Assembly: GCA_041625575.1 (NCBI GenBank)
Contig: JBFJTG010000003.1
Location: 1 to 64,000, forward strand
Direction of reading: 5' to 3'
Source: Litorivivens sp041625575
GTDB taxonomy: Bacteria > Pseudomonadota > Gammaproteobacteria > Pseudomonadales > Spongiibacteraceae
DNA: 64,000 bases
A program made the position numbers and the translations under genes. Positions 17,648-26,638 of this stretch are shown here, one piece after another. The notes under the pieces were generated by a model, which saw nothing but the letters and a program-made list of their open reading frames with translations, made no database searches and was not told the DNA's origin. The first letter of the stretch is position 1, and every line of letters begins with the position of its first letter.

Positions 17648-20600
17648 CTAGCTATTCAGTAATTTCTTTAATCCCTGAAAATCAAAGTTTTGCAACAAGG
17701 ACTGTGCCTGTCCTACGTAAGCAGCGTAATCGCCCTGCTCATGCTTCGCACAAAAGTCGTTCATCGCGGCAATATCACCCAACGCCAGCAACCCAAGGAG
17801 CGCTTCTTTTTCTTCTTGCGGCAAGGGCACATAGTCAGCATCCGGCTTCTCCGCCACAGCCACCGGTTCCGATTTAACCACTTTATCGCTATCGCCATTG
17901 CCTCTGCCATTCGCGAGGTCACTAGAGCGCCCGCAGAAGCGGGTAATCAGCGCGAGCAACTCATCCATTTGCACGGGTTTGGACAAATAGGCATCGCACC
18001 CGACATCCTGCGCATTAATTTCCGTGTCAGGACCGGCGCTGGCGGTCACCATAATAACGACTGTGTCGCGCAGCGACGGATCTTCTTTTATTCTTCGGGT
18101 GCATTCCAGACCATCCATTTCCGGCATGCGATAGTCCATGAGCACCAGGTCGACCCTGTGCTTGGCCAACAATGCCAGAACCTCGGTTCCATCGGCAGCG
18201 GCGTACACCGTTTTTGCGACACCTTCGAGCATCCCCGCCAATACCAGGCGATTGTCATCATTGTCGTCGGCGACAATTACGGTCAAGCCATGCGCCACGC
18301 GGCGATCAACCATCCCGACCTTCTTGTTCTCCGGCTTGCGATGAAGGGGTTCCGCATCCGGGAGATCTTCCGGCAGTGGTATATCAAAACTAAAGACCGT
18401 GCCCTTACCCATTTCACTGCTCGCTGTCAGCGAACCACCCATAGCCTCGCATAGCCTGCGACATATGGATAGGCCGAGGCCGGTTCCTTTGCCGTCGTGT
18501 TCATTGACGCGGCGGAAGGGTTCAAAAATTTCCTTGATTTTATCCGTCGGGATTCCGACTCCCGTATCGATCACACTAAACAGCAAGGCTCTTCTGTCCG
18601 GGTCATAGTCAACATCCAGAGTGACTTTTCCCTTCTCGGTAAACTTCACCGCGTTGCCCAGTAAGTTCACCAGAATCTGACGCAATTTGACTTCATCCGT
18701 CCGGACCATTTCTGGAACTTTGGCCGCAATCTTATGCTCGTAACCCAGATGCTTGGCTTCGGCGCGCTGCCTCAGGATGTCGCCGACACCTGTGAGTACA
18801 TTACGTATATTGGCAGTATGCAGCGACACACTAACGGTGCCACTTTCAACCTTCGCCAGGTCGAGCACATCGTTGATGAGGTTCAGAAGGTGTTGGCCAC
18901 AGTTTTCTATGGCATCAAGATAACCCTGGCTCTCCTTGGGCAGCTTTTTCTGTCGTTGCAGTAGTTGCACGTAACCGAGTACGCCGTTTAGCGGCGTGCG
19001 CAACTCGTGGCTAGCGCTGGACAAAAACTGGCTCTTGGCATGGTTGGCATCTTCTGCCGCTATGCGTGCGCTTACCAGCTCGGCCTCCATGCGCTTGCGA
19101 TCGGTGATATCGCTCATAATGCCCATGGCGCGCTTGGGACTGCCATCGTGGTCGGTTTCCACAATATCACCGCGGGTCAGAATCCAGTGGTATACACCCG
19201 CATTGTCTCTCACCCTGAATTCGATGCTAATGCCCCGGTCCTGAACATCTGCACTGCCGAGTGCTTTCCGCATTTCGGCAAAATCACCGCTGTGGAAAAT
19301 ATTGCCAAAGCGCTGCATCGGCGTGCCATCAACCGGATGCGGGTAACCCAGCATCTTGTAAAAGCCCTCACCGACTATGATGAGGTCACTTTTCATATCC
19401 AGATCCCAAAGATGGCTTTGGGAGGCATCGAGTGCCAACTGAAATCGTCGCTCACTGAGTTTTAAGGCATATTCGGTCTGGCTGCGGGCATCCACCATGT
19501 AGTTCGCATGGCGGGCAAGCTCCTCAAACTCGGCGAAGGGGAGTTCACTGACATCAATCTGAGTGGATTGCTCACTGGCAAGGGCAAAGAACTCCTGAAA
19601 TCTGTGAAAGCCCTGAGCGTTGAGTCTGGCAAGGCGCCGCGCAACCAGCGCCGCGACTAACATCAACGCCAATGCGATTGAGGAGATAAATAGCGTATGC
19701 CGAAAAATACGTGATTCCAGCGCCTGCCGCTCGGCATCCATCAGCGCGTAATACTCATCCAGAAAGAAGCCTGCACCGACCAGCCAATCCCAGTCGCTCT
19801 GATAGCTCACGAAGGTAACCGCTGGCGATACGCCCTTATCGTCTCGCCGCTGCCATTCCATCTCCACCAAGGCACCCTCCTGGCTCCCTGATTTTTGCAG
19901 TTCCCGAGCGACCGCAGCCATACCCGGTTGCAGCTTGCCCACCATGGCCGGGTTATAGGGGTTAATTAATTGCTTGCCACTGCTGTCGGTCACAATCAGT
20001 ACCGAACTATTCGTATCAAAGGGCACCGCGGCCAGACGCTCTACGACCTCTTGCTGGATAAGCTCCACTTCGTCGCGCAAATAAACGCTGGCTCCCAAAT
20101 AGAGATCCAGCGGCTGATAGTAGTACACAAAACTGATGTTACGCCGGACGGAACTGCCATTTGAGCCGTCGCTGAAGCGAAATTCCAGTAAGTTTTGATT
20201 CTTGTCTCGGGTCGAATCGCGCACCCGGCGGGCAAAGTCGTTAAGAATGGCGCTTTGACGTAAACGTTCGCGCGAATCCGGGTGCAGGGGTGCCAATAAG
20301 GTCTCTCCACTGCCGCTTAAGGCGAAATAAAAGCCCTTCTGCTGGTGAAAACGCAGGGGCGATATGGTGCTTTTAACACGCTCAAGTATTTGCCGATTGC
20401 TCTCGGTGCCGGCGGCTTCCTTGTGGATATTGCCCACGAGGGCCAGCGCGACGGCCATTTCCTGCCGCAATTCCTGGGAGAGGCGCCGGTTCAACTGGGC
20501 GCTTTTGTACTCAATATAGTCGACAGCCTTGCTCACCTCACGCTTGAGTAGCTCGGTGCGCGACTCGACGAAGGTTTTACGAAGGTTGTTCGACTGCTCG

Positions 20601-20716
20601 GTAAAGCTGTCATATTCAGTGGCAATCCAGATGGCGCCGTTAATCGCCACAGGCACAGCTGCCAGTGCAATCATACTGACCAGATATATCTGAATCAGAC
20701 TACGTTTTTTCCGCAT
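17648..20716 (-). CDS. Membrane hybrid histidine kinase with Cache, PAS and receiver domains
   Basis: A 1022-residue sensor. A first membrane helix (residues 8-30) is followed by a periplasmic Cache-type double sensor (about 35-335, with LLAPLHPDSRERLRQ and GASVYLRDEVE), then a second helix (about 340-360) and a PAS domain with PAC (about 430-550). The HisKA motif is SASHELRTPLNG (His570), the HATPase has NLLGNAVKFTE and GTGLGLSICRRL, and the receiver has phospho-Asp861 (LVLMDYRMPEMDG). A roughly 90-residue acidic tail follows. Cache domains usually bind small organic acids or amino acids. It is the first gene of a two-kinase operon divergent from the fixJ-like gene. Confidence 0.9.
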   Translation of the reverse strand: MRKKRSLIQIYLVSMIALAAVPVAINGAIWIATEYDSFTEQSNNLRKTFVESRTELLKREVSKAVDYIEYKSAQLNRRLSQELRQEMAVALALVGNIHKEAAGTESNRQILERVKSTISPLRFHQQKGFYFALSGSGETLLAPLHPDSRERLRQSAILNDFARRVRDSTRDKNQNLLEFRFSDGSNGSSVRRNISFVYYYQPLDLYLGASVYLRDEVELIQQEVVERLAAVPFDTNSSVLIVTDSSGKQLINPYNPAMVGKLQPGMAAVARELQKSGSQEGALVEMEWQRRDDKGVSPAVTFVSYQSDWDWLVGAGFFLDEYYALMDAERQALESRIFRHTLFISSIALALMLVAALVARRLARLNAQGFHRFQEFFALASEQSTQIDVSELPFAEFEELARHANYMVDARSQTEYALKLSERRFQLALDASQSHLWDLDMKSDLIIVGEGFYKMLGYPHPVDGTPMQRFGNIFHSGDFAEMRKALGSADVQDRGISIEFRVRDNAGVYHWILTRGDIVETDHDGSPKRAMGIMSDITDRKRMEAELVSARIAAEDANHAKSQFLSSASHELRTPLNGVLGYVQLLQRQKKLPKESQGYLDAIENCGQHLLNLINDVLDLAKVESGTVSVSLHTANIRNVLTGVGDILRQRAEAKHLGYEHKIAAKVPEMVRTDEVKLRQILVNLLGNAVKFTEKGKVTLDVDYDPDRRALLFSVIDTGVGIPTDKIKEIFEPFRRVNEHDGKGTGLGLSICRRLCEAMGGSLTASSEMGKGTVFSFDIPLPEDLPDAEPLHRKPENKKVGMVDRRVAHGLTVIVADDNDDNRLVLAGMLEGVAKTVYAAADGTEVLALLAKHRVDLVLMDYRMPEMDGLECTRRIKEDPSLRDTVVIMVTASAGPDTEINAQDVGCDAYLSKPVQMDELLALITRFCGRSSDLANGRGNGDSDKVVKSEPVAVAEKPDADYVPLPQEEKEALLGLLALGDIAAMNDFCAKHEQGDYAAYVGQAQSLLQNFDFQGLKKLLNS

Positions 20717-20919
20717 TTCGCTCCCGCCCGAGACGGCGATTTCGGTAATAAACCATGCTACAACTGCCTCACCGAGATCACCAGCCCTTTAAATTCTCTT
20801 GCAATGCTGCAACTCTTTGCTTTACCAAAGTTTTCCAAACGCTACAATGAGGGTTATGCTAGGCCCGATGCTGGCATTTCAGCGCGTCCTTAAATAAATC
20901 CGAGAACATGGGGTAAGGT

Positions 20920-21537
20920 ATGGCAACACCGGAACCGACGGTCTTTATTGTCGAAGACGACGAGGCTGTACGCGATTCACTGCGGCTTATGTTGGAATCG
21001 CTGGGGCACACAGTATCGTCCTTTGGGCGCGCGGATGAATTTCTGGAAGTCTACGACCCGGAGTTATCCGGCTGTATCGTACTGGATATCCGCATGCCCG
21101 GCATGAACGGCATGGAACTGCAGCGCAAACTGAATGCGATGACCTCGATTCTACCCATCATCTTTGTCACCGGCCACGGAGATGTCCCTATGGCGGTGGA
21201 GGCCATGCAACAGGGCGCGGTTGATTTCGTACAAAAGCCCTACCGCGAACAGGAACTGCTCGACAAAATTCAGACCGCAATAGCCCAGGACGCTGAAAAC
21301 CGTCAGGAGCTAAAAGAAGTGCAACTCATTGAGACACGCTATAGCGATCTCACTCCCCGAGAGCGGGAAGTGATGGAGATGATGGTAGACGGCAAAGCCA
21401 ACAAGGTCATTGCCATTGATCTCGACATCAGCCAGCGCACGGTTGAGATTCACCGCGCCCGGGTTATGGAAAAAATGGGCGCACGCTCTTTGGCCCAGCT
21501 GGTGCGCATGTCTATGGCGATGAAGCAGGGAAACTAG
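20920..21537 (+). CDS. FixJ/NarL-type two-component response regulator
   Basis: A 205-residue regulator: an N-terminal receiver (Asp56 in IVLDIRMPGMNGME; FVTGHGDVPMAV and FVQKPYREQELL switch residues) and a C-terminal LuxR-type helix-turn-helix (LTPREREVMEMMVDGKANKVIAIDLDISQRTVEIHRARVMEKMGARS). This is the FixJ arrangement. It is divergent from the two kinases; the 203-base gap between holds both promoters, with no operator I can recognise. It is the likely output of that phosphorelay. Target genes are unknown. Confidence 0.92.
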   Translation: MATPEPTVFIVEDDEAVRDSLRLMLESLGHTVSSFGRADEFLEVYDPELSGCIVLDIRMPGMNGMELQRKLNAMTSILPIIFVTGHGDVPMAVEAMQQGAVDFVQKPYREQELLDKIQTAIAQDAENRQELKEVQLIETRYSDLTPREREVMEMMVDGKANKVIAIDLDISQRTVEIHRARVMEKMGARSLAQLVRMSMAMKQGN

Positions 21538-21576
21538 AACTGCTAAGACTTTGTCGACCCAAGATACCCCTCTGCA

Positions 21577-21602
21577 CTAGCGGTTTGACCCCAAACCGCT
21601 AG
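21577..21602. terminator. Perfect hairpin between convergent response regulator and yqcC
   Basis: CTAGCGGTTTG and its exact complement CAAACCGCTAG form an 11-bp stem with a four-base ACCC loop. It overlaps the yqcC stop codon and lies 39 bases after the regulator stop. No clear T-tract follows on either strand, so it may be a weak bidirectional terminator or an RNA-stabilising stem. Confidence 0.5.
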
Positions 21603-21913
21603 GCTTCGCTAATCAGCTTGTCCAATTTCGCAATTACCGCCAATAGCGCCTTATTGTTTTTATCAAAGGTTTCTTCGGCAACAGGCAGCACTTCACAAGT
21701 GTTCGGCAGCGCCGCACGCGCCTCAAGCAACTGCCTTATCCGGGGGATGAAGATAAACTGTAACCAGCTCTGAAGAGGCATGGTATCGAGCGCAAAGGGC
21801 TCTGCACTGGCCAAGGCTTCAGCCGTAGGCGCCTCTGCTGCCCACAAGCCGCTATTTCGCAGGTTTGCTTCAAGATCAATCAGCAGTGACGTAATTTCGT
21901 GGCGGCTTCCCAT
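21599..21913 (-). CDS. yqcC: YqcC/DUF446 family protein
   Basis: A 104-residue soluble helical protein. LLIDLEANLRNSGLWAAEAPTAEALASAEPFALDTMPLQSWLQFIFIPRIRQLLE matches the YqcC pattern (E. coli: LEALLREHQHW ... PFFMDTMEPLEWLQWVLIPRM). I start it at ATG 21913 (MGSRHEI); an upstream in-frame ATG would run into the REP-like repeats. Its molecular function is not known; in E. coli yqcC neighbours a tRNA pseudouridine synthase gene, which is not present here. Confidence 0.8.
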   Translation of the reverse strand: MGSRHEITSLLIDLEANLRNSGLWAAEAPTAEALASAEPFALDTMPLQSWLQFIFIPRIRQLLEARAALPNTCEVLPVAEETFDKNNKALLAVIAKLDKLISEA

Positions 21914-21933
21914 TGAGTCAATTCGCTCCGCTT

Positions 21934-21954
21934 TATTTGCCTGCGAGGCAGGCT
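21934..21954. repeat. REP-like palindrome (single, degenerate)
   Basis: TTTGCCTGCGAGGCAGGCT is one half of the REP-like unit that recurs nearby. It contains the central palindrome GCCTGCGAGGCAGGC. It sits immediately upstream of yqcC and may fold in its leader RNA. Confidence 0.55.
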
Positions 21955-21978
21955 GTTGCTTGCTTCCTCTTCGGATCT

Positions 21979-22042
21979 TTCGCCTGCAGGGCAGGCTCCC
22001 ACACAACTATCCTTATCCGCAGGAGCGAACCCTGCCCGCGAA
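21979..22042. repeat. REPIN-like inverted REP pair, decayed right arm
   Basis: The left arm reads TTCGCCTGCAGGGCAGGCTC followed by CCACA. The right arm (about 22019-22040) is a degraded inverted copy ending in GCCCGCGAA. It lies in the 238-base noncoding space between the divergently read ends of yqcC (5' end) and the dinG-like gene (3' end). Confidence 0.6.
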
Positions 22043-22061
22043 TGAACTACGCACGGATTTC

Positions 22062-22125
22062 TTCGCCTGCTAGGCAGTCTCCTACAAAATTCATTTCCGA
22101 TGTAGGAGCCTGCCTTGCAGGCGAA
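22062..22125. repeat. REPIN-like element, two well-preserved inverted REP arms
   Basis: Left arm TTCGCCTGCTAGGCAGTCTC plus CTACA (22062-22086); right arm TGTAGGAGCCTGCCTTGCAG plus GCGAA (22101-22125). They are inverted copies separated by 14 bases. The unit GTAGGAGCCTGCCTTGCAGGCGAA is very like the Pseudomonas REP consensus, which is mobilised by RAYT (TnpA-REP) proteins. No RAYT gene is in the window. Confidence 0.75.
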
Positions 22126-22151
22126 CCGACACTGCGTAAATCAATTGGCCC

Positions 22152-24281
22152 TCACTCAAATACTCGCCGAAAAGGCGGCATCGAATCCAACATTTTCTGG
22201 CCGTAGCGCTTGGTTAGCACGCGTCGATCTAACAGCGTAATTCGCCCGCTGTCGGATTCCTTGCGCAAGAGACGTCCACTGGCCTGCACCAGCTTTAGCG
22301 CAGCGTCCGGCACCGAGATTTCCATAAAGGCATTGCCTCTGTTTTTCTCAATCCATTCGGCCAGCGCCTGCTCCACCGGATCATCGGGCGGTGCGAAGGG
22401 GATCTTTGCGATTATCACGTGGCGGCAATAATCGCCCGGCAAATCGACCCCTTCCGAAAAACTGGCCAAGCCAAACAAGGTGCTGCACCCACCCTGATCT
22501 ATTCTCTCGCGGTGCAGCCGCAGCATCTCGTGCTTGGAAGAGTCGCCCTGCTTGATAATCTGCTCCTGAATGTCACTCGGCAAACCTTCGTATACGGCCA
22601 GCATCTGCCGCCAGGACGAGAACAGGGCCAAATTACCGCGCTCCAGCGCCAGTAACTCCGGCATCATGCTAATCAGGGCCTCGGTATGAGCCTGCGCATT
22701 GCCCGCATCGCAATCCATGGCAGGCACGACCAAGGCCGCATTTTCGGCGTACTGAAAGGGGCTGGGTACGATGGTACATTCGCTGATGTCGGCCAAACCG
22801 GCGCGCATGCTCATGCGACCAAAATCACCCAGTGCCGTTAATGTTGCCGAGGTCAGCACGGCCGCGTAACAGCGCTTCCAAAGCGTGTCGATCAAGGTAT
22901 TGGCTGCCAGAATCGGGCTGCAGCTAATTTCCATATCCAGCATGCCGCCCGCACTATCCACCATGCGCACCCAGCGCGCCATCGGCGGCTTTTCGTCGCT
23001 GGCATCAAGTTGATAGTTGCGCCACAAACCCGCCTGCCCTTCTGCGCGCCGCTGCACCGTGGCAATGGCCGCCAACCAGGCTTCCAGCACCTCGCGATCT
23101 ATATCCCCCTCGCGCTTATCCAGAGCCTCTTCCAGCACCTTTTGCAGGTCTTCAGCTTCGGCCAAAACGGCATAACAAGCCTGCATGAGCTGGGTCGCCT
23201 GTTTGCGCATTGGCTCGGGCACGATGCCATGCTCAAAACGCAGCACATCGCTGCGGCCCGTGGCTTCGAGCCCTTCAGCAACCCATGTCTCCATCAAGGG
23301 CGCTGCGGCTTGCATAGCCTCGAGCAGAACCGCCATATTGCTGGCAAGACTTTCAACCGAGGAGCGCAAACCAGTGCGACTGGACAACTGGTCCGCCATG
23401 GCGCGCACGGAGCGCAGGGTCTGATCCAGCCAGCGTTCAGAGGCGTGATAGCGTACCTGGTGGCTGAAGTGATTGATCACTTTGTCCGGCAGGTGGTGGG
23501 CCTCATCAAAGATATAAATTGTGTCTTCCGGCGGCGGCAAAATAGCGCCACCACCCAGGGCCAGGTCCGCCAGCACCAAATCATGGTTGGCGACGATCAC
23601 TTCAACATCCTGAAGGTTTTCCCGGGCGCTAAAAAAAGCGCACTCACGAATAAAGCTGCAACGCCGGCCAGTACACTGGGCCGGCTCGGTGGTCAGGCGC
23701 TGCCAGCTCTCGTCTTCAATGCTGTCGGCCCACTGGTCGCGATCACCATCCCACTGGTTTTTGGCCAGAGCATCGGCCATGGACTGGAATAAATGCAGCT
23801 CTTGAGCCTGTGGCTGGGCGGCTATCTCGTCGGGATAGAGCAACTGATTTTGGGCACCACCGCCAGACAGTTGCTGATCCAAACGCGCGTGGCAAAGATA
23901 GCGCTGACGGCCCTTGGCAAGGGCGAAATCGAAATCCAGACCGGAGTGCCTGATGATATCAGGTATGTCGCGCAGCAAAATCTGCTCTTGCAGGGCGACC
24001 GTGGCGGTCGCGATCACGAGGGTTTTGCCGCGCGCTCTGGCAATCGGCAGAGCTGCGAGAATATAGGCTAGCGTTTTACCGGTACCGGTGCCCGCCTCAA
24101 CAACGGCTAGCGGCTTGCCGCCTTTCCGGTGCCCGGCATCATCGTGAGTGATGGCCGAAAGAGAGCGCGCGATATGGGCAATCATCAGGCGTTGACCGTA
24201 ACGCGGCTTCAGATCTTTGGCTTCCAGAAAGCGGGAATAGGCCGCCTGAATTTCCTCTTTAAGGCTTGCGTCTACCACCAC
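22152..24281 (-). CDS. dinG: DinG-type ATP-dependent DNA helicase (XPD-like, Fe-S)
   Basis: A 709-residue superfamily 2 helicase. Walker A is EAGTGTGKT (residues 62-70), and FDEAHH is the DEAH box. Between them are four cysteines (CTGRRCSFIREC plus an upstream or downstream partner) where the XPD/DinG iron-sulphur cluster sits. Later motifs include LTSATL, SEGVDLPGDYCRHVIIAKIPFAPP and QASGRLLRKESDSGRITLLDRR. DinG unwinds DNA 5'-3', including D-loops and R-loops. The family is also called YoaA/DinG, and this one could be YoaA-like. It begins directly after the stop of the upstream acyltransferase gene. Confidence 0.86.
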   Translation of the reverse strand: MVVDASLKEEIQAAYSRFLEAKDLKPRYGQRLMIAHIARSLSAITHDDAGHRKGGKPLAVVEAGTGTGKTLAYILAALPIARARGKTLVIATATVALQEQILLRDIPDIIRHSGLDFDFALAKGRQRYLCHARLDQQLSGGGAQNQLLYPDEIAAQPQAQELHLFQSMADALAKNQWDGDRDQWADSIEDESWQRLTTEPAQCTGRRCSFIRECAFFSARENLQDVEVIVANHDLVLADLALGGGAILPPPEDTIYIFDEAHHLPDKVINHFSHQVRYHASERWLDQTLRSVRAMADQLSSRTGLRSSVESLASNMAVLLEAMQAAAPLMETWVAEGLEATGRSDVLRFEHGIVPEPMRKQATQLMQACYAVLAEAEDLQKVLEEALDKREGDIDREVLEAWLAAIATVQRRAEGQAGLWRNYQLDASDEKPPMARWVRMVDSAGGMLDMEISCSPILAANTLIDTLWKRCYAAVLTSATLTALGDFGRMSMRAGLADISECTIVPSPFQYAENAALVVPAMDCDAGNAQAHTEALISMMPELLALERGNLALFSSWRQMLAVYEGLPSDIQEQIIKQGDSSKHEMLRLHRERIDQGGCSTLFGLASFSEGVDLPGDYCRHVIIAKIPFAPPDDPVEQALAEWIEKNRGNAFMEISVPDAALKLVQASGRLLRKESDSGRITLLDRRVLTKRYGQKMLDSMPPFRRVFE

Positions 24282-25463
24282 CTAGGCGCTCTGCGCGGAG
24301 GGCAGCCGGCCTAACTTGGCAATAACCGGGTTGGCATAAATAGCTACTGCCTTCTCACGAAATTCCGCGGGGATCGCTGCCATACGCTGTTCAAAAGCCG
24401 CACGTGATGACTCGCTCAGATCGCCCAATTCGGTCAGCACTTCACCGGGCAGGCGCCGCCAATCGTCATTGCCGCACTGCTGCTCGTAAGCCCAGATATT
24501 GCTTGGCTGTAAACGGTACTCTTCAATAATTTGGGCATCAACCGCCGCGGCAACCTCAATCGGTGTCCTGTAGTCGTCCTCTAGAGGCTTCCCGAAATGC
24601 ACATGAACCTTGCCTTTTTGCCCGCTGATCCCCAGACCGATACTCTGTAGATCCTCGAACTCGGCCTTCAGGTATTTGCCCTGACTTTCGCGCAAACTTA
24701 ACTCACGTGCTTTGGCCGCATCGCAAGGATCCCATTCATAGGATATCGCCACCGGCACAATACCCAGACTCTGAATAAACGGCCCGAACTCTTCTTCGCC
24801 CTTGCGCTGACTCATACACAGCATCTTGATAATAGCCGGCTCCGTTACATCGATGCCGTCCTTCGCTCGTCCTTCACGCTGCGCGAGCCAAATCGTCGCG
24901 CGTTCTTCTGTCAGGGAATGGCGAATATAGGCCGACAGATTTTTGAATGCCGCCAACATCTGCCGCGGCGCGGTAGCCGAGCGCTTAACAATAAAACTCT
25001 TATTCAAACGCATTAGATCAGCGGCAAAGGGCTTCGCCAGCAAATTATCACCGATCGCAATACGCACGGTGTCGCCACCATTGCTGTAGAGCGCGTAGTT
25101 CACAAAGGCAGGGTCGAGTGCGATGTCGCGATGATTGCTCATCAGCAGCCACGCTTTACTGCGGTCGAGGTTTTCCAGCCCGGAGACGGTGAAGCTCGCC
25201 GTAGTGGTCTCAATCATCGAATCCATATAGTTTTTGACGATAATCTGGAATTCGCGGACCGAGCTCACCCCTCTCAGTTGCTTCTTAAGGACCCAGCGAA
25301 CGAGCGGCCTCAATAGGCCCGGAAAGCGGCGCAGTGCTGCCGGTGCCCGGAGTTTTGCCATGGTGTCGAGCAATTCCGGATCAGCGAGCAAGCGCTGCAA
25401 TACAGGCGCGACTTCCTGATCGTTATAGGGTCGAATATCGGAGTAGTTGTCCATTGAAGCCAA
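24282..25463 (-). CDS. Large 1-acyl-glycerol-3-phosphate acyltransferase-like protein
   Basis: A 393-residue PlsC-superfamily protein. The acyltransferase motif NHRDIALDP is near residue 115; KSFIVKRSATAPRQMLAAF and WLAQREGRAKDG (a replacement for the usual PEGTR) follow. It then has GIVPVAISYEWDPCD and a C-terminal extension rich in helices. No membrane helix is evident, unlike typical PlsC. Function in phospholipid or storage-lipid synthesis is inferred. It lies immediately upstream of the dinG-like gene (stop and start adjacent), so they are probably co-transcribed. Confidence 0.8.
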   Translation of the reverse strand: MASMDNYSDIRPYNDQEVAPVLQRLLADPELLDTMAKLRAPAALRRFPGLLRPLVRWVLKKQLRGVSSVREFQIIVKNYMDSMIETTTASFTVSGLENLDRSKAWLLMSNHRDIALDPAFVNYALYSNGGDTVRIAIGDNLLAKPFAADLMRLNKSFIVKRSATAPRQMLAAFKNLSAYIRHSLTEERATIWLAQREGRAKDGIDVTEPAIIKMLCMSQRKGEEEFGPFIQSLGIVPVAISYEWDPCDAAKARELSLRESQGKYLKAEFEDLQSIGLGISGQKGKVHVHFGKPLEDDYRTPIEVAAAVDAQIIEEYRLQPSNIWAYEQQCGNDDWRRLPGEVLTELGDLSESSRAAFEQRMAAIPAEFREKAVAIYANPVIAKLGRLPSAQSA

Positions 25464-25530
25464 AAACCGTATGCCAATGACCGTCCGCAGCCAGCGCCCG
25501 GACCAAAAGATTGGCTATTCTACAGCAAAG

Positions 25531-25626
25531 TCTCGTCTGCAGGGCAGGGTCCTGCGGGCAAGTGAGTTAGCGCTTCGCCCACCTAAGCTTGGCTTACGCT
25601 ACGAGCGAGGCCTGCTCGCGAAGGCA
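25531..25626. repeat. REPIN-like element upstream of the large acyltransferase
   Basis: The left arm TCTCGTCTGCAGGGCAGGGT is followed by a degenerate middle and then an inverted right arm GCGAGGCCTGCTCGCGAAGG (25604-25623), which is close to the classic Pseudomonas-type REP core. It fills the 183-base gap between the acyltransferase and the DUF169 gene, where nothing else is seen. Confidence 0.6.
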
Positions 25627-25646
25627 CGGTGACAGGCCAGAAGGAA

Positions 25647-26624
25647 TTAGCGCAAAAATTTGAGGTATTTACCCACGCCAGAGCTCTCCATCTGCTCTTC
25701 AATGACGGCACGGGTAATCAGGGTATAGCCCTTTTCTTCGGCGAAATCTTCGATATTGCCCACTGCAAAGCCGCGTACGAAGCGGGGGGACTTCGCTACC
25801 AGCTCTACCGCTTCGCTCTCCCAATCCATGCTGATCTTGAGGCCTTTTTCCTGAGCCAAACGCGTCGCCCCTTCGTTACTGCGTGCCGCAGCCTTGGCTT
25901 CTTTCGCCCGCTGGCGCGCCCAGTATTCCGAGTCATCCGGTCGTGTTGCCTCATAGATGCCTTTTACGTCAGGCATCTCGCCCAGAATTTTCACCAAATT
26001 GTCAGCCCAACGCATCGGTATAATGACAAACAGCTCTTCAGGCTTGAGCTTATTATTCATACGTCCACCCATGTCGCCGGGGGTGAGAACAACATTTTCT
26101 TCAAACCACGGACTGACAAAAAGGTCGGTACAGAAAGAACCACCGGCCGCTGAGCCGGGCTGTACACCATCTTCTACAGCGCGCGCGGCTGCAATCTGAC
26201 AGGCCCAGGCAGGAGTACAAACAAGTGCCATCCAGCTAATATCAACGCCCTCGGGCACCTTATCCAAAGGCGCCGTGCCGATTGCGCGCACGGTTCCTTG
26301 TGGCAGTACAAATTTACCCGAATTCATGGCATACGCCGAATCAATATTATAGGCTGGGATATAGTCGGTCAGAATTCGGCCAGAACGTATTTGCTCATTG
26401 CCCTCGTGAACACCCGTGATAAAAGCACCGTGCACACAGTCCTGATGCTCGCGATCAAAATAGGCCAATTTACCGTCATCCATCGCATGGCGCAGAATTT
26501 GGCATGGGTCTACTTTTAAGCCTTGATACTGGGGCGGAATGTCCTTTTCAAAAAGGCTTACCGCCACCGCATTCCCGCGAATCTTTCCTTCCAGAACTTC
26601 ACATATTGCTTTGATATTGGCCAT
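25647..26624 (-). CDS. DUF169 family protein
   Basis: A 325-residue soluble protein starting at an ATG preceded by AAAGGAGAT; an upstream in-frame start is rejected. It follows the DUF169 layout: CQILRHAMDDGKLAYFDREHQDCVHGAFITGV near the N-terminus, then a glycine-rich VHEGNEQIRSG, WMALVCTPAWACQIAAARAVEDG, and GGSFCTDLFVSPWFEENVVLTPGDMGGRMNNKLKPEELFVIIP. Conserved cysteines (in DPCQ, QDC, VCTP, SFC) could bind metal or a cluster. The biochemical function of DUF169 is not established. It is the last gene of a four-gene operon with a TBDR and a DUF1838 gene. Confidence 0.72.
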   Translation of the reverse strand: MANIKAICEVLEGKIRGNAVAVSLFEKDIPPQYQGLKVDPCQILRHAMDDGKLAYFDREHQDCVHGAFITGVHEGNEQIRSGRILTDYIPAYNIDSAYAMNSGKFVLPQGTVRAIGTAPLDKVPEGVDISWMALVCTPAWACQIAAARAVEDGVQPGSAAGGSFCTDLFVSPWFEENVVLTPGDMGGRMNNKLKPEELFVIIPMRWADNLVKILGEMPDVKGIYEATRPDDSEYWARQRAKEAKAAARSNEGATRLAQEKGLKISMDWESEAVELVAKSPRFVRGFAVGNIEDFAEEKGYTLITRAVIEEQMESSGVGKYLKFLR

Positions 26625-26638
26625 TTTATCTCCTTTAT

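Noticed and set aside
17690..18454. Plus-strand frame opposite the hybrid kinase receiver domain
   Set aside because: The opposite strand encodes clear receiver and HATPase motifs; this is a shadow.
23010..23792. Long plus-strand frame opposite the dinG-like gene
   Set aside because: It is antisense to a well-conserved helicase coding region, has no recognisable domain, and reflects codon bias of the real gene.
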